NCBI RefSeq assembly: GCF_014295035.1
Contig: NZ_CP060404.1
Location: forward strand, 3,250,501 to 3,314,500
Source: Streptomyces buecherae
GTDB lineage: Bacteria; Actinomycetota; Actinomycetes; Streptomycetales; Streptomycetaceae
Reading direction: 5' to 3'
DNA: 64,000 bases
This document shows positions 24,316 through 33,860 of this stretch, one piece after another; within the stretch, counting starts at the first letter, position 1, and every line of letters starts with the position of its first letter. A program made the position numbers and the translations under genes. Below the pieces are notes generated by a model. It was given only the letters and a program-made list of their open reading frames with translations, was not told the DNA's origin and did not search any database.

Positions 24316-27300
24316 GTGACCGCCAGCGACGACGCCTATGTCCGCTTTCCGCATCTGCACGGGGACTTGCTCTGTTTCGCGGCCGAGGACGACCTGTGGG
24401 TCGCGCCCCTGACCGCACCTGACAGGACGCCGGAACGGGCCTGGCGGTTGACCGTCGATCGCACCCGGGTGGGCCATCCGCGCTTCTCGCCCGACGGCAC
24501 GTGGATCGCGTACACCAGTTGGCGCAGTCTGGACCCGGAGATCTACCTGACCCCGGTCGAGGGCGGCCCGGCCCGGCGGCTCACCTACTGGGGCAGCACC
24601 GACACACGGGTGTGCGGCTGGACGCCGCCGGACCGGGACCAGCGCTCGGACATCCTGGCCGTCTCCTCGCACGGCCAGCCGTTCTCGTACTACTCCTGGG
24701 CCTACAGCCTGCCCACCGACGGCAGCCCGGGCGGGCGGCTGCCGTGGGGCCCGGTCTCCCACATCGCCGTCGCCGACCTGGACGCGGCCGACCTCGCCGG
24801 GGTCGAGCTGGGCGGCGAGGAACTGGCCGGCGAGGGCCCGGACAACCGGTGCACGCTGCTGCTGACCGGCAAGCCGCCACACGAGCCGGCCTCCTGGAAG
24901 CGGTACCGGGGCGGGGCGATGGGCCGGCTGTGGCTGCACGGCACCCGGCTGGTGCCGGACGTGGTCGGACACCTGGACAGCCCCATGTTCGTCGCCGGGC
25001 GGATCGCCTTCCTCTCCGACCACGAGGGCGTCGGCAACCTCTACTCCTGCCTGCCCGACGGCTCCGACCTGCGGCGCCACACCGACCACGCGGACTTCTA
25101 CGCCCGGCACGCCGCCACCGACGGCTCCCGCGTGGTCTACCAGTGCGCCGGCGACCTGTGGCTGGCGGACGACCTGAGCCCGACGGGCGTGCCGCGCCGG
25201 GTGCCGGTGCGGCTCGGCGGGCCGCGCGCCGGGCGGCGCACGTACCAGGTGCCGGCCGCCGCCCACCTGCGCTCGCTGGCCGTGGACGAGACCGGCCGGG
25301 CCAGCGCGGTGGGCGTGCGCGGCAGCCTGTACTGGCTCACCCACCGCGACGGGCCGGCGCGCGCCATCGCCGACACGCCGGGGGTGCGGGTGCGGCTGCC
25401 GGAGATGCTCGGGCCGACCGGGCGGGTGGCGTACGTGACCGACGTGGAGGGAGCCGACGCGATCGAGATCGCGCAGCTCCCACGAGCCGCCGGCCCCTCC
25501 AGGACGCGCCGGCTGGCGGCCGGGCAGCTCGGGCGGGTGCACGAGATGGTCGCCTCGCCCGACGGCGAGTGGCTGGCCGTCGCCACCCACGACGGGCGGC
25601 TGCTGCTGGTGGACGCGGCGCCCCGCCCGGAGGACGAGGAGCGGGCCATGACGGAGCCGCTGCCGGGCGTGGGACCCGAGGCCGACTACGCGGCCCCGGA
25701 CGCCCCGGAGGCGCCGGAGGTCAGCGAGCTGACCCGGTCCGCCAACGGGCCGGTGCGGGACCTGGCCTTCTCCCCCGACTCGGCGTGGCTGGCCTGGTCG
25801 CACCCGCACATCGGGCGCTCGCTACGGAAGATCAAGATCGCCCGGCTGCGGCCCACCGGCTCCCTCGGGCGGGCCATCGTGGACGTCACCGACGGGCGGT
25901 TCGAGGACGAGCAGCCCGTGTTCACGCGCGACGGGCGGTACCTGGCCTTCCTCTCCTGGCGCGGCTTCGACCCGGTCTACGACGTGCACACCGGCGACCT
26001 GTCCTTCCCGCTGGGCTGCCGCCCGTACCTGGTGCCGCTGTCCTCGGCGACGCCGTCGCCGTTCGCGCTCTCGCCCGAGGGCCGCCCGGCCGCCGGCGGG
26101 CTCGATGCCGCGGTGACCGCCGGCGACCTGGACAGCAAGGTGCTGGTGGAGGTGGAGGGGCTGGCCAGTCGGGTGACCGTGTTCCCGGTCGCCGCGTCCA
26201 AGTACTCCGCGCTGCGACCGGTCAGCGGCGGCGGCCTGGTGTGGCTGCGCTGGCCGATCTCCGGCGCGCTCGGCGAGACGTTCGCCAACCCGGCCGACAC
26301 CTCCGGCCGGCCCACGCTGGAACACTTCGACCTGGCCAAGGCGCGGCGCAGTGAACTCACCAGCTCGGTCGACTGGTTCGCGGTCAGCGGCGACGGCTCG
26401 CGGCTGGTCGTCAACGACGACGGCGACCTGCGGGTGGTGCCCGCGAGCGACCTCGCGGACGCGGACACCACCGTCCACATGGACCTGCGGCGCATCCTGC
26501 ACGACGTCGACCCGCCGGCCGAGTGGCGGCAGGCGTACGCGGAGGCGGGCCGGTTGATCCGCGCCTACTTCTGGGAGCCGGGGCTCGGCGGCGTGGACTG
26601 GGACGCGATCCTGGACCAGTACCGGCCGCTGCTCGAACGCGTCGCCTCGCCCGACGAGTTCGCCGACCTGCTGCGCGAGGTGCTCGGCGAACTCGGCACC
26701 TCGCACGCGTACGTCTCGCCCTCGCGCCGCAACGAGGGGCCGCCGCACTACCAGCGGGCCATCGGCCTGCTCGGCGCCGACTTCACGCACGCCAAGGACG
26801 GCTCCTGGGTCGTCTCGCGCATCCTGCCGGGCGACTCGTCCGACTCCAAGGCCCGCTCCCCGCTGGCCGGTTCGGGCATCCGCGAGGGCGCCACGCTCAC
26901 CCACGTGGACGGGCGGCCGGTGGACCCGGTGGCCGGGCCCGCGCCGCTGCTCGCGGCGGCCGGCGGGACCACGGTGGAGCTGACGTTCACCCCCGCCGAG
27001 GGCACCGGGCCACCGCGCCGGGTCGCGATCGTGCCGCTGGTCGACGAACGGCCGCTGCGCTACCAGCACTGGGTGGCCAAGCGGCGCGAGGTGGTACGCG
27101 AGCTGAGCGGCGGCACGTGCGGCTACCTGCACATCCCCGACATGGGCGGCTCGGGCTGGGCGCAGTTCAACCGGGACGTGCGGATGGAGATGTCCCGGCC
27201 CGCGCTGATCGTGGACGTACGCGGCAACGCGGGCGGCAACATCAGCGAACTGGTGGTGGAGAAGCTGACCCGCACCATCCTCGGCTGGGACCTCACCCGT

Positions 27301-27741
27301 AACGCCCAGCCGGTGAGCTACGCGAGCGACGCGCCGCGCGGGCCGGTGGTGGCCGTGGCCGACGAGATGACCTCGTCCGACGGCGACATGATCACCGCCG
27401 CGTTCCGGCTGCTGGGCCTGGGCCCCGTGGTGGGGTTGCGCACCTGGGGCGGGGTCGTCGGGATGACGGGCCGGCACCGGCTGGTGGACGGCACGACGAT
27501 CACCGTGCCGATGAACGCGGCCTGGTTCGACGCGTACGGCTGGGGCGTGGAGAACCACGGCGTGGAGCCGGACATCGAGGCGTTGCGCTCGCCGCTGCAC
27601 TGGGCCGAGGGCAAGCACCCGCAACTGGCCGTCGCCGTGCGCACCGCGCTCGACCTCCTTGAGCGGCACCCCGCCGCGGAGCCGCCCGACTACTCCGGCG
27701 TCCCGGACCGCAGCCGCCCGCCGCTGCCGCCGCGCGCCTGA
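24316..27741 (+). CDS. Tricorn protease homologue (S41 family)
   Basis: 1141 residues, close to Tricorn core length. The N-terminal half is a six- then seven-bladed beta-propeller-like region with repeated SPDGTWIAYTS/SPDGEWLAVAT/TRDGRYLAFLS motifs. A C1 helical domain, a PDZ-like segment (GSGIREGATLTHVDGRPVDP) and the C2 catalytic domain follow. By alignment with archaeal Tricorn, the active residues are H797 (GTSH), S1021-D1022 (TSSDGDM) and E1079 (GVENHG). It degrades peptides released by the proteasome in the cytoplasm. No membrane or signal segment. GTG start with a weak ribosome site; a three-codon frame (24308-24319) overlaps it as GTGA. Confidence 0.9.
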   Translation: MTASDDAYVRFPHLHGDLLCFAAEDDLWVAPLTAPDRTPERAWRLTVDRTRVGHPRFSPDGTWIAYTSWRSLDPEIYLTPVEGGPARRLTYWGSTDTRVCGWTPPDRDQRSDILAVSSHGQPFSYYSWAYSLPTDGSPGGRLPWGPVSHIAVADLDAADLAGVELGGEELAGEGPDNRCTLLLTGKPPHEPASWKRYRGGAMGRLWLHGTRLVPDVVGHLDSPMFVAGRIAFLSDHEGVGNLYSCLPDGSDLRRHTDHADFYARHAATDGSRVVYQCAGDLWLADDLSPTGVPRRVPVRLGGPRAGRRTYQVPAAAHLRSLAVDETGRASAVGVRGSLYWLTHRDGPARAIADTPGVRVRLPEMLGPTGRVAYVTDVEGADAIEIAQLPRAAGPSRTRRLAAGQLGRVHEMVASPDGEWLAVATHDGRLLLVDAAPRPEDEERAMTEPLPGVGPEADYAAPDAPEAPEVSELTRSANGPVRDLAFSPDSAWLAWSHPHIGRSLRKIKIARLRPTGSLGRAIVDVTDGRFEDEQPVFTRDGRYLAFLSWRGFDPVYDVHTGDLSFPLGCRPYLVPLSSATPSPFALSPEGRPAAGGLDAAVTAGDLDSKVLVEVEGLASRVTVFPVAASKYSALRPVSGGGLVWLRWPISGALGETFANPADTSGRPTLEHFDLAKARRSELTSSVDWFAVSGDGSRLVVNDDGDLRVVPASDLADADTTVHMDLRRILHDVDPPAEWRQAYAEAGRLIRAYFWEPGLGGVDWDAILDQYRPLLERVASPDEFADLLREVLGELGTSHAYVSPSRRNEGPPHYQRAIGLLGADFTHAKDGSWVVSRILPGDSSDSKARSPLAGSGIREGATLTHVDGRPVDPVAGPAPLLAAAGGTTVELTFTPAEGTGPPRRVAIVPLVDERPLRYQHWVAKRREVVRELSGGTCGYLHIPDMGGSGWAQFNRDVRMEMSRPALIVDVRGNAGGNISELVVEKLTRTILGWDLTRNAQPVSYASDAPRGPVVAVADEMTSSDGDMITAAFRLLGLGPVVGLRTWGGVVGMTGRHRLVDGTTITVPMNAAWFDAYGWGVENHGVEPDIEALRSPLHWAEGKHPQLAVAVRTALDLLERHPAAEPPDYSGVPDRSRPPLPPRA

Positions 27742-27767
27742 CCCGGGCCCCGGCGTACGCGGGGGCT

Positions 27768-27900
27768 CAGGCCCCGGGTCACGGGCCGCGCGGGCACCAG
27801 CGGGGCGGTCACGGCTGGGCGGCCATGGGCCGGGCAGTCACGGGCCGGGCAGCCGCGGGCCAGGCGGCTATGGGCTGGGGCGAAATGGCCCGACATGCGA
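27768..27900. repeat. Imperfect short tandem repeats
   Basis: Degenerate units around GGGCCGGGCAGTCACGG and GGGCGGCCATGG recur at about 17-18 bp spacing between the Tricorn and csbD genes. No gene is present here. Confidence 0.45.
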
Positions 27901-27963
27901 AGTGTGCGGGGCCGTGTCAGGCTGGTCGGGGCCCATCCCCGATCACCCTGAGGAGGGACGACC

Positions 27964-28152
27964 ATGGGCGTTTCGGACCAGTTCAAGGACAAGGCCGAAC
28001 AGATGAAGCAGCAGGCCAAGGAGAAGGCCGGCAAGGGCAAGGGCGACAAGGGCTCCCAGGGCGGCGCCAAGGAGCGCGGCCAGCAGAAGGGCGCCGAGGC
28101 CAAGGAGCGTGCCCAGGACAAGCTGGGCGACGCCAAGGACCGCTTCACGTGA
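27964..28152 (+). CDS. CsbD family stress protein
   Basis: 62 residues, extremely hydrophilic and Lys/Glu/Gln-rich (QFKDKAEQMKQQAKEKAGKGKGDKG), ending in AQDKLGDAKDRFT. This is the helical, intrinsically flexible pattern of CsbD-like proteins induced by general stress in bacteria; molecular function is not known. A strong GAGGAGGGA ribosome site precedes the ATG. Single gene, ended by a 10-bp hairpin shared with the convergent SDR. Confidence 0.85.
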   Translation: MGVSDQFKDKAEQMKQQAKEKAGKGKGDKGSQGGAKERGQQKGAEAKERAQDKLGDAKDRFT

Positions 28153-28188
28153 CACCGCTCCCCCGCCACCCGCGCGGGGTGCGACGGA

Positions 28189-28213
28189 GGGACGCGCCAC
28201 GGGGGCGCGTCCC
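28189..28213. terminator. Bidirectional hairpin terminator
   Basis: GGGACGCGCC (28189-28198) and GGCGCGTCCC (28204-28213) form a perfect 10-bp stem with a 5-nt loop between csbD and the convergent SDR gene. Confidence 0.78.
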
Positions 28214-28236
28214 TTCGCGTGTGCGCCGGGGTCGGG

Positions 28237-29133
28237 TCAGTCCCGTCGGCTGCTCCTGGCCGCCTCGTCCGCGCCGCCGCCGGCGCCGACCAGGCCGCGG
28301 CGGGTACCGCTGGCGGCCTCCAGGCGGGGCGCGAAGCGGCGCATCTCGCGCTGGCCGACGGTGCCGATGAGGGCGGGCAGGTAGCCGCGGAAGGACTGCA
28401 TGCCACGCAGCCACCACTGCCCGTACACGTGCGCCGACCGGCGCTCGATGCCGGCCACGAGCCGGTCGACGGCCGGGCCCAGCGGGTAGGTGCGGTTGCT
28501 CGGCCAGGGCAGCGTGGCCCGCAGGTCGCGCAGCACCTCGTCCTCGTCGGCGCCGCGCACCATGTCGGTGTCGGTCCAGCTCAGGTAGCCGACGCCGACC
28601 CGCACGCCCCGGTAGCCGACCTCGGCGCGCAGGCTGTGCGCGAACGCCTCGACGCCGGACTTCGACGCGCAGTACGCGGTCATCAGCGGCGCCGGCGTGA
28701 TCGCGGCCAGCGAGGCTATCTGGAGCAGGTAGCCGCGGCTCTCCAGCAGCACCGGCAGGAAGGCGCGGGCGGTGGTGGCGCTGCCGATGAGGTTGACCTC
28801 GATGACGCGGTTCCAGGCGCGCTCGTCGGAGTCGACGAACGGGCCACCGGTGGCGACACCCGCGTTGGCCACGACGATGTCCACCTTGCCGAACCGCTCC
28901 TTCACCTCCCGGGCGACCTGGGCCATCGCCGCGTGGTCGGTGACGTCGGCGTGCCAGTGGCCGCCCTCGCCGTGCAGGGTGTCGGCCACCCGCTTGAGCT
29001 CGTCCGGCTCAAGGCCGACCAGCGCCACCGTCGCGCCGCGCGCCGAGAGCTTGCGGGCCAGGAGTTCCCCCACCCCGCGCGCCGCGCCGGTCACCACCGC
29101 CACCTGGCCTTCCAGGCTGTTGCGTGCGCTCAT
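28237..29133 (-). CDS. Short-chain dehydrogenase/reductase of the BVMO operon
   Basis: 298 residues. TGAARGVGELLARKL (about 15-29) binds NAD(P); NAG in VVANAGVATGG, the serine in LLQIASLAAITP, and YCASK form the rest of the classical SDR active site. A ~40-residue C-terminal extension is basic and ends in a Gly/Ala/Asp-rich tail. The ATG at 29133 overlaps the hydrolase stop as ATGA, making it the third gene of an operon with a Baeyer-Villiger monooxygenase and a hydrolase. It may oxidise an alcohol to the ketone used by the monooxygenase, or reduce a product. Confidence 0.85.
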   Translation of the reverse strand: MSARNSLEGQVAVVTGAARGVGELLARKLSARGATVALVGLEPDELKRVADTLHGEGGHWHADVTDHAAMAQVAREVKERFGKVDIVVANAGVATGGPFVDSDERAWNRVIEVNLIGSATTARAFLPVLLESRGYLLQIASLAAITPAPLMTAYCASKSGVEAFAHSLRAEVGYRGVRVGVGYLSWTDTDMVRGADEDEVLRDLRATLPWPSNRTYPLGPAVDRLVAGIERRSAHVYGQWWLRGMQSFRGYLPALIGTVGQREMRRFAPRLEAASGTRRGLVGAGGGADEAARSSRRD

Positions 29134-30146
29134 GCCGAGGGCTCCTTCGCCGTCGCCGCGTCGGCCACGGCCGACGCCTTCGGGGATGCCTCGGCCGGGG
29201 CCGGGGCGGGGTTGGTGTGGTCGTCGGTGAGGTGGTCGGCGACCAGGCCACGGATGGCGTCCGCCACCGTGTCCGGGACCTCCACCGGGGTCATGTGCCC
29301 GATGCCGGGCAGCACGGTCAGGCCGAGCGAGTTCGGCAGCGCGGCCACGATCTTGCGGGCGTGCACGGGCGGGGTGAGCCGGTCGGCGGTGCCGACGATG
29401 ACCGCCGTCGGCGGGGTCAGCTCGCCGACGTCGGCGACCAGGTCCATCCCGCCCATCATGTGGCCCCACTGGGCGCGCACCCGGCGCGGGCAGGCGTGCA
29501 CGATACGGGCGCAGGCGTCGGTCATCTCGCGCGTCGCGGCGCGCCCCATCGTGACGTACCTGAGCACCCGGCGGGCGACCGGCGTGACCCGGCCGAGCGG
29601 CGCCGCCGAACCCAGCACCAGGGTGTGCACCCGCTCCCGGACGCGGCCCCTGGGCGTGGGCACCACCAGCGTCTCGGCCAGCAGCCCGCCGGCGCCGGTG
29701 CTGCACATGAGCACGGCGGCGGCCCGCTCGCGCAGCTCGGGGCGGCGCGCCGCCGCCATGATCGTCATGCCGCCCATCGAGTGGCCCACCACGACCGCCT
29801 GTTCCTTGGCCCCGTCCGGGCCGGTGGCCAGGGTCTGGTCGAGCACGGCAGCCAGGTCGTCGGCGAGCGTCTCGGTGGTGTAGCAGCCGTACGGGGGCGG
29901 GGCGGAGCGGCCGTGCCCGCGCTGGTCGTACGCGATGACCCGGTGGTCGCGCGACAGTTCCCGGATCACCGGTGCCCAGAAGGCGATGGAGCAGGTCCAG
30001 CCGTGCGCGAGCACCACGGTCGGGGCGCCGCCCGGGCCGTACTCCTCGACGTGCAGAAAGGCGCCGTCGGCGGACGTGACGGTCAGCTCGCGGACGGGGG
30101 TGGGCGGGGCGTACCTGCCCTGGGTGGCGTGGCTCAGCCGGTTCAC
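29130..30146 (-). CDS. Alpha/beta hydrolase of the BVMO operon
   Basis: 338 residues. HGW oxyanion-side motif in VVLAHGWTCSIAFW, nucleophile elbow G-H-S-M-G-G, and a late catalytic histidine in LPGIGHMTPVEVP are all present, so the enzyme should be active. It is probably an esterase or lactonase acting on the ester produced by the upstream Baeyer-Villiger enzyme. The GTG at 30146 overlaps the monooxygenase stop as GTGA, and the stop overlaps the SDR start as ATGA. The C-terminal 35 residues are an Ala/Pro-rich tail. Confidence 0.85.
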   Translation of the reverse strand: MNRLSHATQGRYAPPTPVRELTVTSADGAFLHVEEYGPGGAPTVVLAHGWTCSIAFWAPVIRELSRDHRVIAYDQRGHGRSAPPPYGCYTTETLADDLAAVLDQTLATGPDGAKEQAVVVGHSMGGMTIMAAARRPELRERAAAVLMCSTGAGGLLAETLVVPTPRGRVRERVHTLVLGSAAPLGRVTPVARRVLRYVTMGRAATREMTDACARIVHACPRRVRAQWGHMMGGMDLVADVGELTPPTAVIVGTADRLTPPVHARKIVAALPNSLGLTVLPGIGHMTPVEVPDTVADAIRGLVADHLTDDHTNPAPAPAEASPKASAVADAATAKEPSA

Positions 30147-31780
30147 GCTACGGCCTCCGTGGACGGGCCGTCGGCCCTCGGCCCGCTGGCCGGTGCGGCC
30201 GGCGCCGCGGCGCGCTTGGCGGACGTGGCGGACGTGGCCGGGCTGCCCACCGGCGCGTCCCCGGCATGCCCGGCGCCGGCACCCGCCGGCGCGGAGACGC
30301 TCGCCCGCCGGGGGGCGCGCAGCACCTCGTACTCGGCGAGGTTGACCTCGCGGGTGGCGCGGCGGAACTCGCTGGTGGTGCCGGGCCAGACGGTGGTGTT
30401 GCGGCCGTTCGCGTCCAGGTACCAGCTGTCGCAGCCGCCGACGTTCCACACGGTCCGCTTCATCCGCTCCTGCACCCGGTGCGACCAGGCGTGCACGGCC
30501 GACGGGCGGGCGTCGAGCGCGGCCCGGCCGCCCAGCGTGTCGAGCTGGCGCAGGTAGTCGACCAGGTAGTTGAGCTGCGACTCGATCATCAGGATCATCG
30601 AGCTGTTCCCGAGGCCCGTGTTGGGGCCGATGATCGTCATGAAGTTGGGGAACCCGGCGGCCGTGCTGCCGCGCAGGCCCTCCATCCCCTCCTTCCACTC
30701 CTCGGCCAGCGTGGTGCCGGCGGCGCCCGTGACGCGCCGCGCGATGGGCATGTCCGTGACGTGGAAGCCGGTGCCGAAGACGATCGCGTCGACCTCGGTC
30801 TCACTCCCGTCGGCCGCGACCAGCGTGGAGCCGCGCACCTCGCTCAGGCCGGAGGCCACGACGTCCACATGGGGCTTGGCGAGCGCCGGGTAGTAGTTGT
30901 TGGACAGCAGGATGCGCTTGCAGCCGATGCGGTAGTCGGGCGTGAGCTTGGCGCGCAGCGCGGGGTCCTTGATGGCCTTGCGCAGGTGCGACTTGGCCAA
31001 CGCCTCGACCAGGCCGAGCTGGTTGGGACGCTTGGTGAAGGCGCTGACCTGCAACTCGCGGATGCCCCACAGCAGTCCACGGCGCACCGCGCGCGTCGCG
31101 GGCACCTTGCTGTGCAGCCACTGCTCGACGCCGGTGATCTTCCGGTCGGCGCGCGGCAGCACCCACGGCGGGGTGCGCTGGAAGAGGGTGAGGCGCTCGA
31201 CCGTGGGCTCGATGGCGGGCACGATCTGGATGGCGGAGGCGCCCGTACCGATCATGGCCACGCGCTTGCCGCGCAGGTCGTAGTCGTGGTCCCAGCGCGC
31301 CGAGTGGAAGACCCGGCCGGGGAAGGAGTCGAGGCCGGGGACGTTGGGGATCTGCGGGTCGGAGAGCGGGCCGGTGGCGGAGACCAGGATGTCGGCGGTG
31401 TACGCGCCGCTGGCGGTGTCGATCTTCCAGTACAGCTCGTCGCCGTTCCACCGCGCGCCGCGCACCTCGGAGTTGAACCGCAGGTGCGGGCGGAGCCCGA
31501 AGGTGTCGGTGACCCGCTCCAGGTAGGCCCGGATGTGCGGCTGGCCGGAGAAGTTGCGCGGCCACTCGGGGTTGGGCGCGAAGGAGAAGGAGTACAGGTG
31601 CGAGGGCACGTCGCAGGCACAGCCGGGGTAGCTGTTGTCGCGCCAGGTGCCGCCGACGGCGTCGGCCCGCTCCAGGATCACGAAGTCGGTGATGCCCTCG
31701 CGGCGCAGCCGGACCGCCGCCCCAAGCCCACCGAAGCCGGTGCCGATCACCGCCACCCGCACATGCTCATGCTCGGCCAT
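30143..31780 (-). CDS. Type I Baeyer-Villiger monooxygenase (FAD/NADPH)
   Basis: 545 residues. The FAD-binding motif GTGFGG (13-18), the Baeyer-Villiger fingerprint F153-x-G155-x3-H159-x3-W163-D164, and the NADPH-binding motif GTGASA (178-183) are all intact. Such enzymes insert oxygen next to a ketone to form an ester or lactone. The ATG at 31780 has GGAGG six bases upstream. It leads an operon with a hydrolase and an SDR, a set that would convert an alcohol or ketone to an ester and then hydrolyse it. A MerR regulator is divergent. The C-terminal ~45 residues are Ala/Pro-rich and probably disordered. Confidence 0.9.
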   Translation of the reverse strand: MAEHEHVRVAVIGTGFGGLGAAVRLRREGITDFVILERADAVGGTWRDNSYPGCACDVPSHLYSFSFAPNPEWPRNFSGQPHIRAYLERVTDTFGLRPHLRFNSEVRGARWNGDELYWKIDTASGAYTADILVSATGPLSDPQIPNVPGLDSFPGRVFHSARWDHDYDLRGKRVAMIGTGASAIQIVPAIEPTVERLTLFQRTPPWVLPRADRKITGVEQWLHSKVPATRAVRRGLLWGIRELQVSAFTKRPNQLGLVEALAKSHLRKAIKDPALRAKLTPDYRIGCKRILLSNNYYPALAKPHVDVVASGLSEVRGSTLVAADGSETEVDAIVFGTGFHVTDMPIARRVTGAAGTTLAEEWKEGMEGLRGSTAAGFPNFMTIIGPNTGLGNSSMILMIESQLNYLVDYLRQLDTLGGRAALDARPSAVHAWSHRVQERMKRTVWNVGGCDSWYLDANGRNTTVWPGTTSEFRRATREVNLAEYEVLRAPRRASVSAPAGAGAGHAGDAPVGSPATSATSAKRAAAPAAPASGPRADGPSTEAVA

Positions 31781-31801
31781 GCCGCGCCTCCCGAATCGAG
31801 G

Positions 31802-31861
31802 AACCGCGCCAGCAATCACTGGCACGGTTAGGAGAGTAAGGCAGGAACATACCGAGCGGTA
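31802..31861. promoter_or_regulatory. Two palindromes between the BVMO operon and the MerR gene
   Basis: A 28-bp near-perfect dyad (31802-31812 with 31819-31829, 10 of 11 paired, 6-nt centre) lies just upstream of the BVMO ribosome site. A second, TACCGAGCGGTA, is at 31850-31861. Either may bind the divergent MerR protein. Confidence 0.6.
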
Positions 31862-32006
31862 GGGGTTGGGCGAGGGGAAGTTACCGGCGGTTGCACCTCG
31901 CCGCCGTACGGCACGAAACCGCCGCGCGACCCCCGCGAACCAGGCCGTACCGCACGCCGGACGCCGGCCCCCTCGCCACCGGGCCGAGTCGGCATAGGCT
32001 GCTCGG

Positions 32007-32858
32007 GTGGCGAAGACGACAGAGGCCGAGCAGGGGCGCGAGTACCGCATGGCGGAGTTGGCCGAAGAGGCCGGCATCACCGTGCGCACGCTGCGCTTCT
32101 ACCGCGAGCGCAAGCTGATCCCGCCGCCCCGCCGCGAGGGCCGCATCGCCTGGTACACCGAACACCACCTGGCCAGGCTGCGCACCATCGCGGCGCTCCT
32201 GGAGCGGGGCCACACGCTGGGCGGCATAGCGGAGTTGCTCACCGCCTTCGAGAGCGGGCGCGACGTGGGCGAGGTGCTCGGCCTGGCGGCGGCCATCCCG
32301 GTGCCCTGGTCGGAGGAGACCCCGGTCAAGCTCACCCCGCAGGAGTTGGCCGACTACTTCACCGGCGAGGTCACCCCGGAGAACCTGGCCACCTCGCTGG
32401 ACCTGGGCTACCTGGCCGTGGACGGCGACGACCTCGTCCACGTCAGCCGCCGCCTCCTCGACGCCTCCCACGACCTGGTCCGCAAGGGCGTGCCGCTGGC
32501 CGAGGTGCTCGCCGCCGGGCGGGAGCTGCGGCAGCACATGGAGGCCGTCACGGAGAGCTTCACCGAACTCGTGCGCACCCACGTGCTCGCCGACGTCATC
32601 GCCCGGGCCGGCGCGGGCGAGGGCCTGACGGCGGACGAGGCGGCGCACGTCACCAGGACGCTGGACAGCCTGCGGCAGAGCGCCAAGAGCATCGTCGACG
32701 CCGAACTCTCCCTGGCCATGGACCGCCGCGTCCGGGCCGAGCTGGAGAAGTGGCTGGGCCCCACCGCGTCCGCACCGGGGGCCGCGCGGGCAGCGCGGCC
32801 CGCACAGGACCCGGCGCCGGAGGCCGCGCCGCCGCCACCCGCGAACGCGGAGGGCTGA
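32007..32858 (+). CDS. MerR family transcriptional regulator
   Basis: 283 residues. The N-terminal winged helix MAELAEEAGITVRTLRFYRERKLIPPPRREGRIAWYTEHHLARLRTI is typical of MerR proteins. The C-terminal ~180 residues are helical and lack the metal-binding cysteines of the classic members, so it probably senses an organic compound. TAGGCT at 31995-32000, six bases before GTG 32007, suggests a leaderless transcript; no ribosome site is visible. Divergent from the BVMO operon and probably its activator or repressor. The C-terminus ends in an Ala/Pro-rich tail. Confidence 0.85.
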   Translation: MAKTTEAEQGREYRMAELAEEAGITVRTLRFYRERKLIPPPRREGRIAWYTEHHLARLRTIAALLERGHTLGGIAELLTAFESGRDVGEVLGLAAAIPVPWSEETPVKLTPQELADYFTGEVTPENLATSLDLGYLAVDGDDLVHVSRRLLDASHDLVRKGVPLAEVLAAGRELRQHMEAVTESFTELVRTHVLADVIARAGAGEGLTADEAAHVTRTLDSLRQSAKSIVDAELSLAMDRRVRAELEKWLGPTASAPGAARAARPAQDPAPEAAPPPPANAEG

Positions 32859-33022
32859 GCCGGGCGGGGCCTTTGGTCGCACCTAGCGGGCCGGACCCCC
32901 GGTCGCGGCGTTCGGAGGCCGGAGCCCTGGCCGCACCTCGCGGGCCGGCCCCGGGCCGCAGGCTTCGGGCCGGGGCCCAGCTCGTGGCTCGCGGGCCGCG
33001 AGTCCGGCGGCCGGGCCCGGCG

Positions 33023-33844
33023 TTACGCCGCCGCGTACGTGACGGTCACCGGCGCGTGGTCCGACCAGCGCAGGTCGTAGGAGGCCGCGCGCTCCACGAC
33101 GGCCGAGGTGGCGCGCTCGGCGAGCCCGGGGGTCGCCACGTGGTAGTCGATGCGCCAGCCGCTGTCGTTGTCGAACGCCTTCCCCCGGTAGCTCCACCAG
33201 GTGTACGGGCCCTCGACGTCCGGGTGCAGGCGCCGCACCACGTCCGTGTAGCCGCCCTCGTCGAAGAGCCGGCCGAGCCAGTCGCGCTCCTCGGGCAGGA
33301 AGCCGGCGCTCTTGCGGTTGGCCTTCCAGTTCTTGAGGTCGGCCTCGCGGTGCGCGATGTTCCAGTCGCCGCAGACCAGCACCTCGCGCCCGGAGGCGGC
33401 GGCCCGCTCGCGCAGCTCCTTGAGGTAGGGCAGGAACTCGCCCATGAAGCGCTCCTTCTCCTCCTGGCGCGGCGTGCCCGCCTCGCCGGAGGGGAGGTAG
33501 AGGCTCGCGACGGTCAGCCCCGGCAGGTCCGCCTCCAGGTAGCGCCCGCTGGCGTCGAACTCGGTGGAGCCGAAGCCGACCTGGGTGCGCTCGGGGCGCT
33601 GGCGCGTGTAGAGCGAGACGCCGGCGCGGCCCTTGGCCGCCGCCGGGGCGTGCACGACGTGCCAGCCCTCGGGCTCGCGCACCTCGGCCGGCAACTGCTC
33701 CGGCTCGGCCCGCACCTCCTGGAGGCAGACCACGTCCGCCTCGGTCGCCGCCAGCCAGGGCGTGAAGCCCTTCTTCGCGGCGGCCCGCAGACCGTTCACG
33801 TTCACCGTCGTGACCCTCGTGACCGTCGTCACCGTACGCACCAC
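33023..33844 (-). CDS. xthA: Exodeoxyribonuclease III
   Basis: 273 residues. VTTVNVNGLRAAAKKGF, CLQEVRAE, the GDWNIAHREADLKNWK segment and the final WSDHAPVTVTY contain the conserved metal-binding and catalytic residues (N, E, D-x-N and D-H) of ExoIII/AP endonucleases. It repairs abasic sites and trims 3' ends. Start is one of two adjacent GTG codons (33844 or 33841) with GGGGAG upstream. A small coiled-coil protein gene ends 16 bp upstream and may share its transcript. Confidence 0.88.
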   Translation of the reverse strand: MVRTVTTVTRVTTVNVNGLRAAAKKGFTPWLAATEADVVCLQEVRAEPEQLPAEVREPEGWHVVHAPAAAKGRAGVSLYTRQRPERTQVGFGSTEFDASGRYLEADLPGLTVASLYLPSGEAGTPRQEEKERFMGEFLPYLKELRERAAASGREVLVCGDWNIAHREADLKNWKANRKSAGFLPEERDWLGRLFDEGGYTDVVRRLHPDVEGPYTWWSYRGKAFDNDSGWRIDYHVATPGLAERATSAVVERAASYDLRWSDHAPVTVTYAAA

Positions 33845-33860
33845 CCTTGCTCCCCGCCGC

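Noticed and set aside
24308..24319. Three-codon frame (M-D-G) overlapping the Tricorn start as GTGA
   Set aside because: Too short to judge and no ribosome site; recorded in the gene entry but not counted as a feature.
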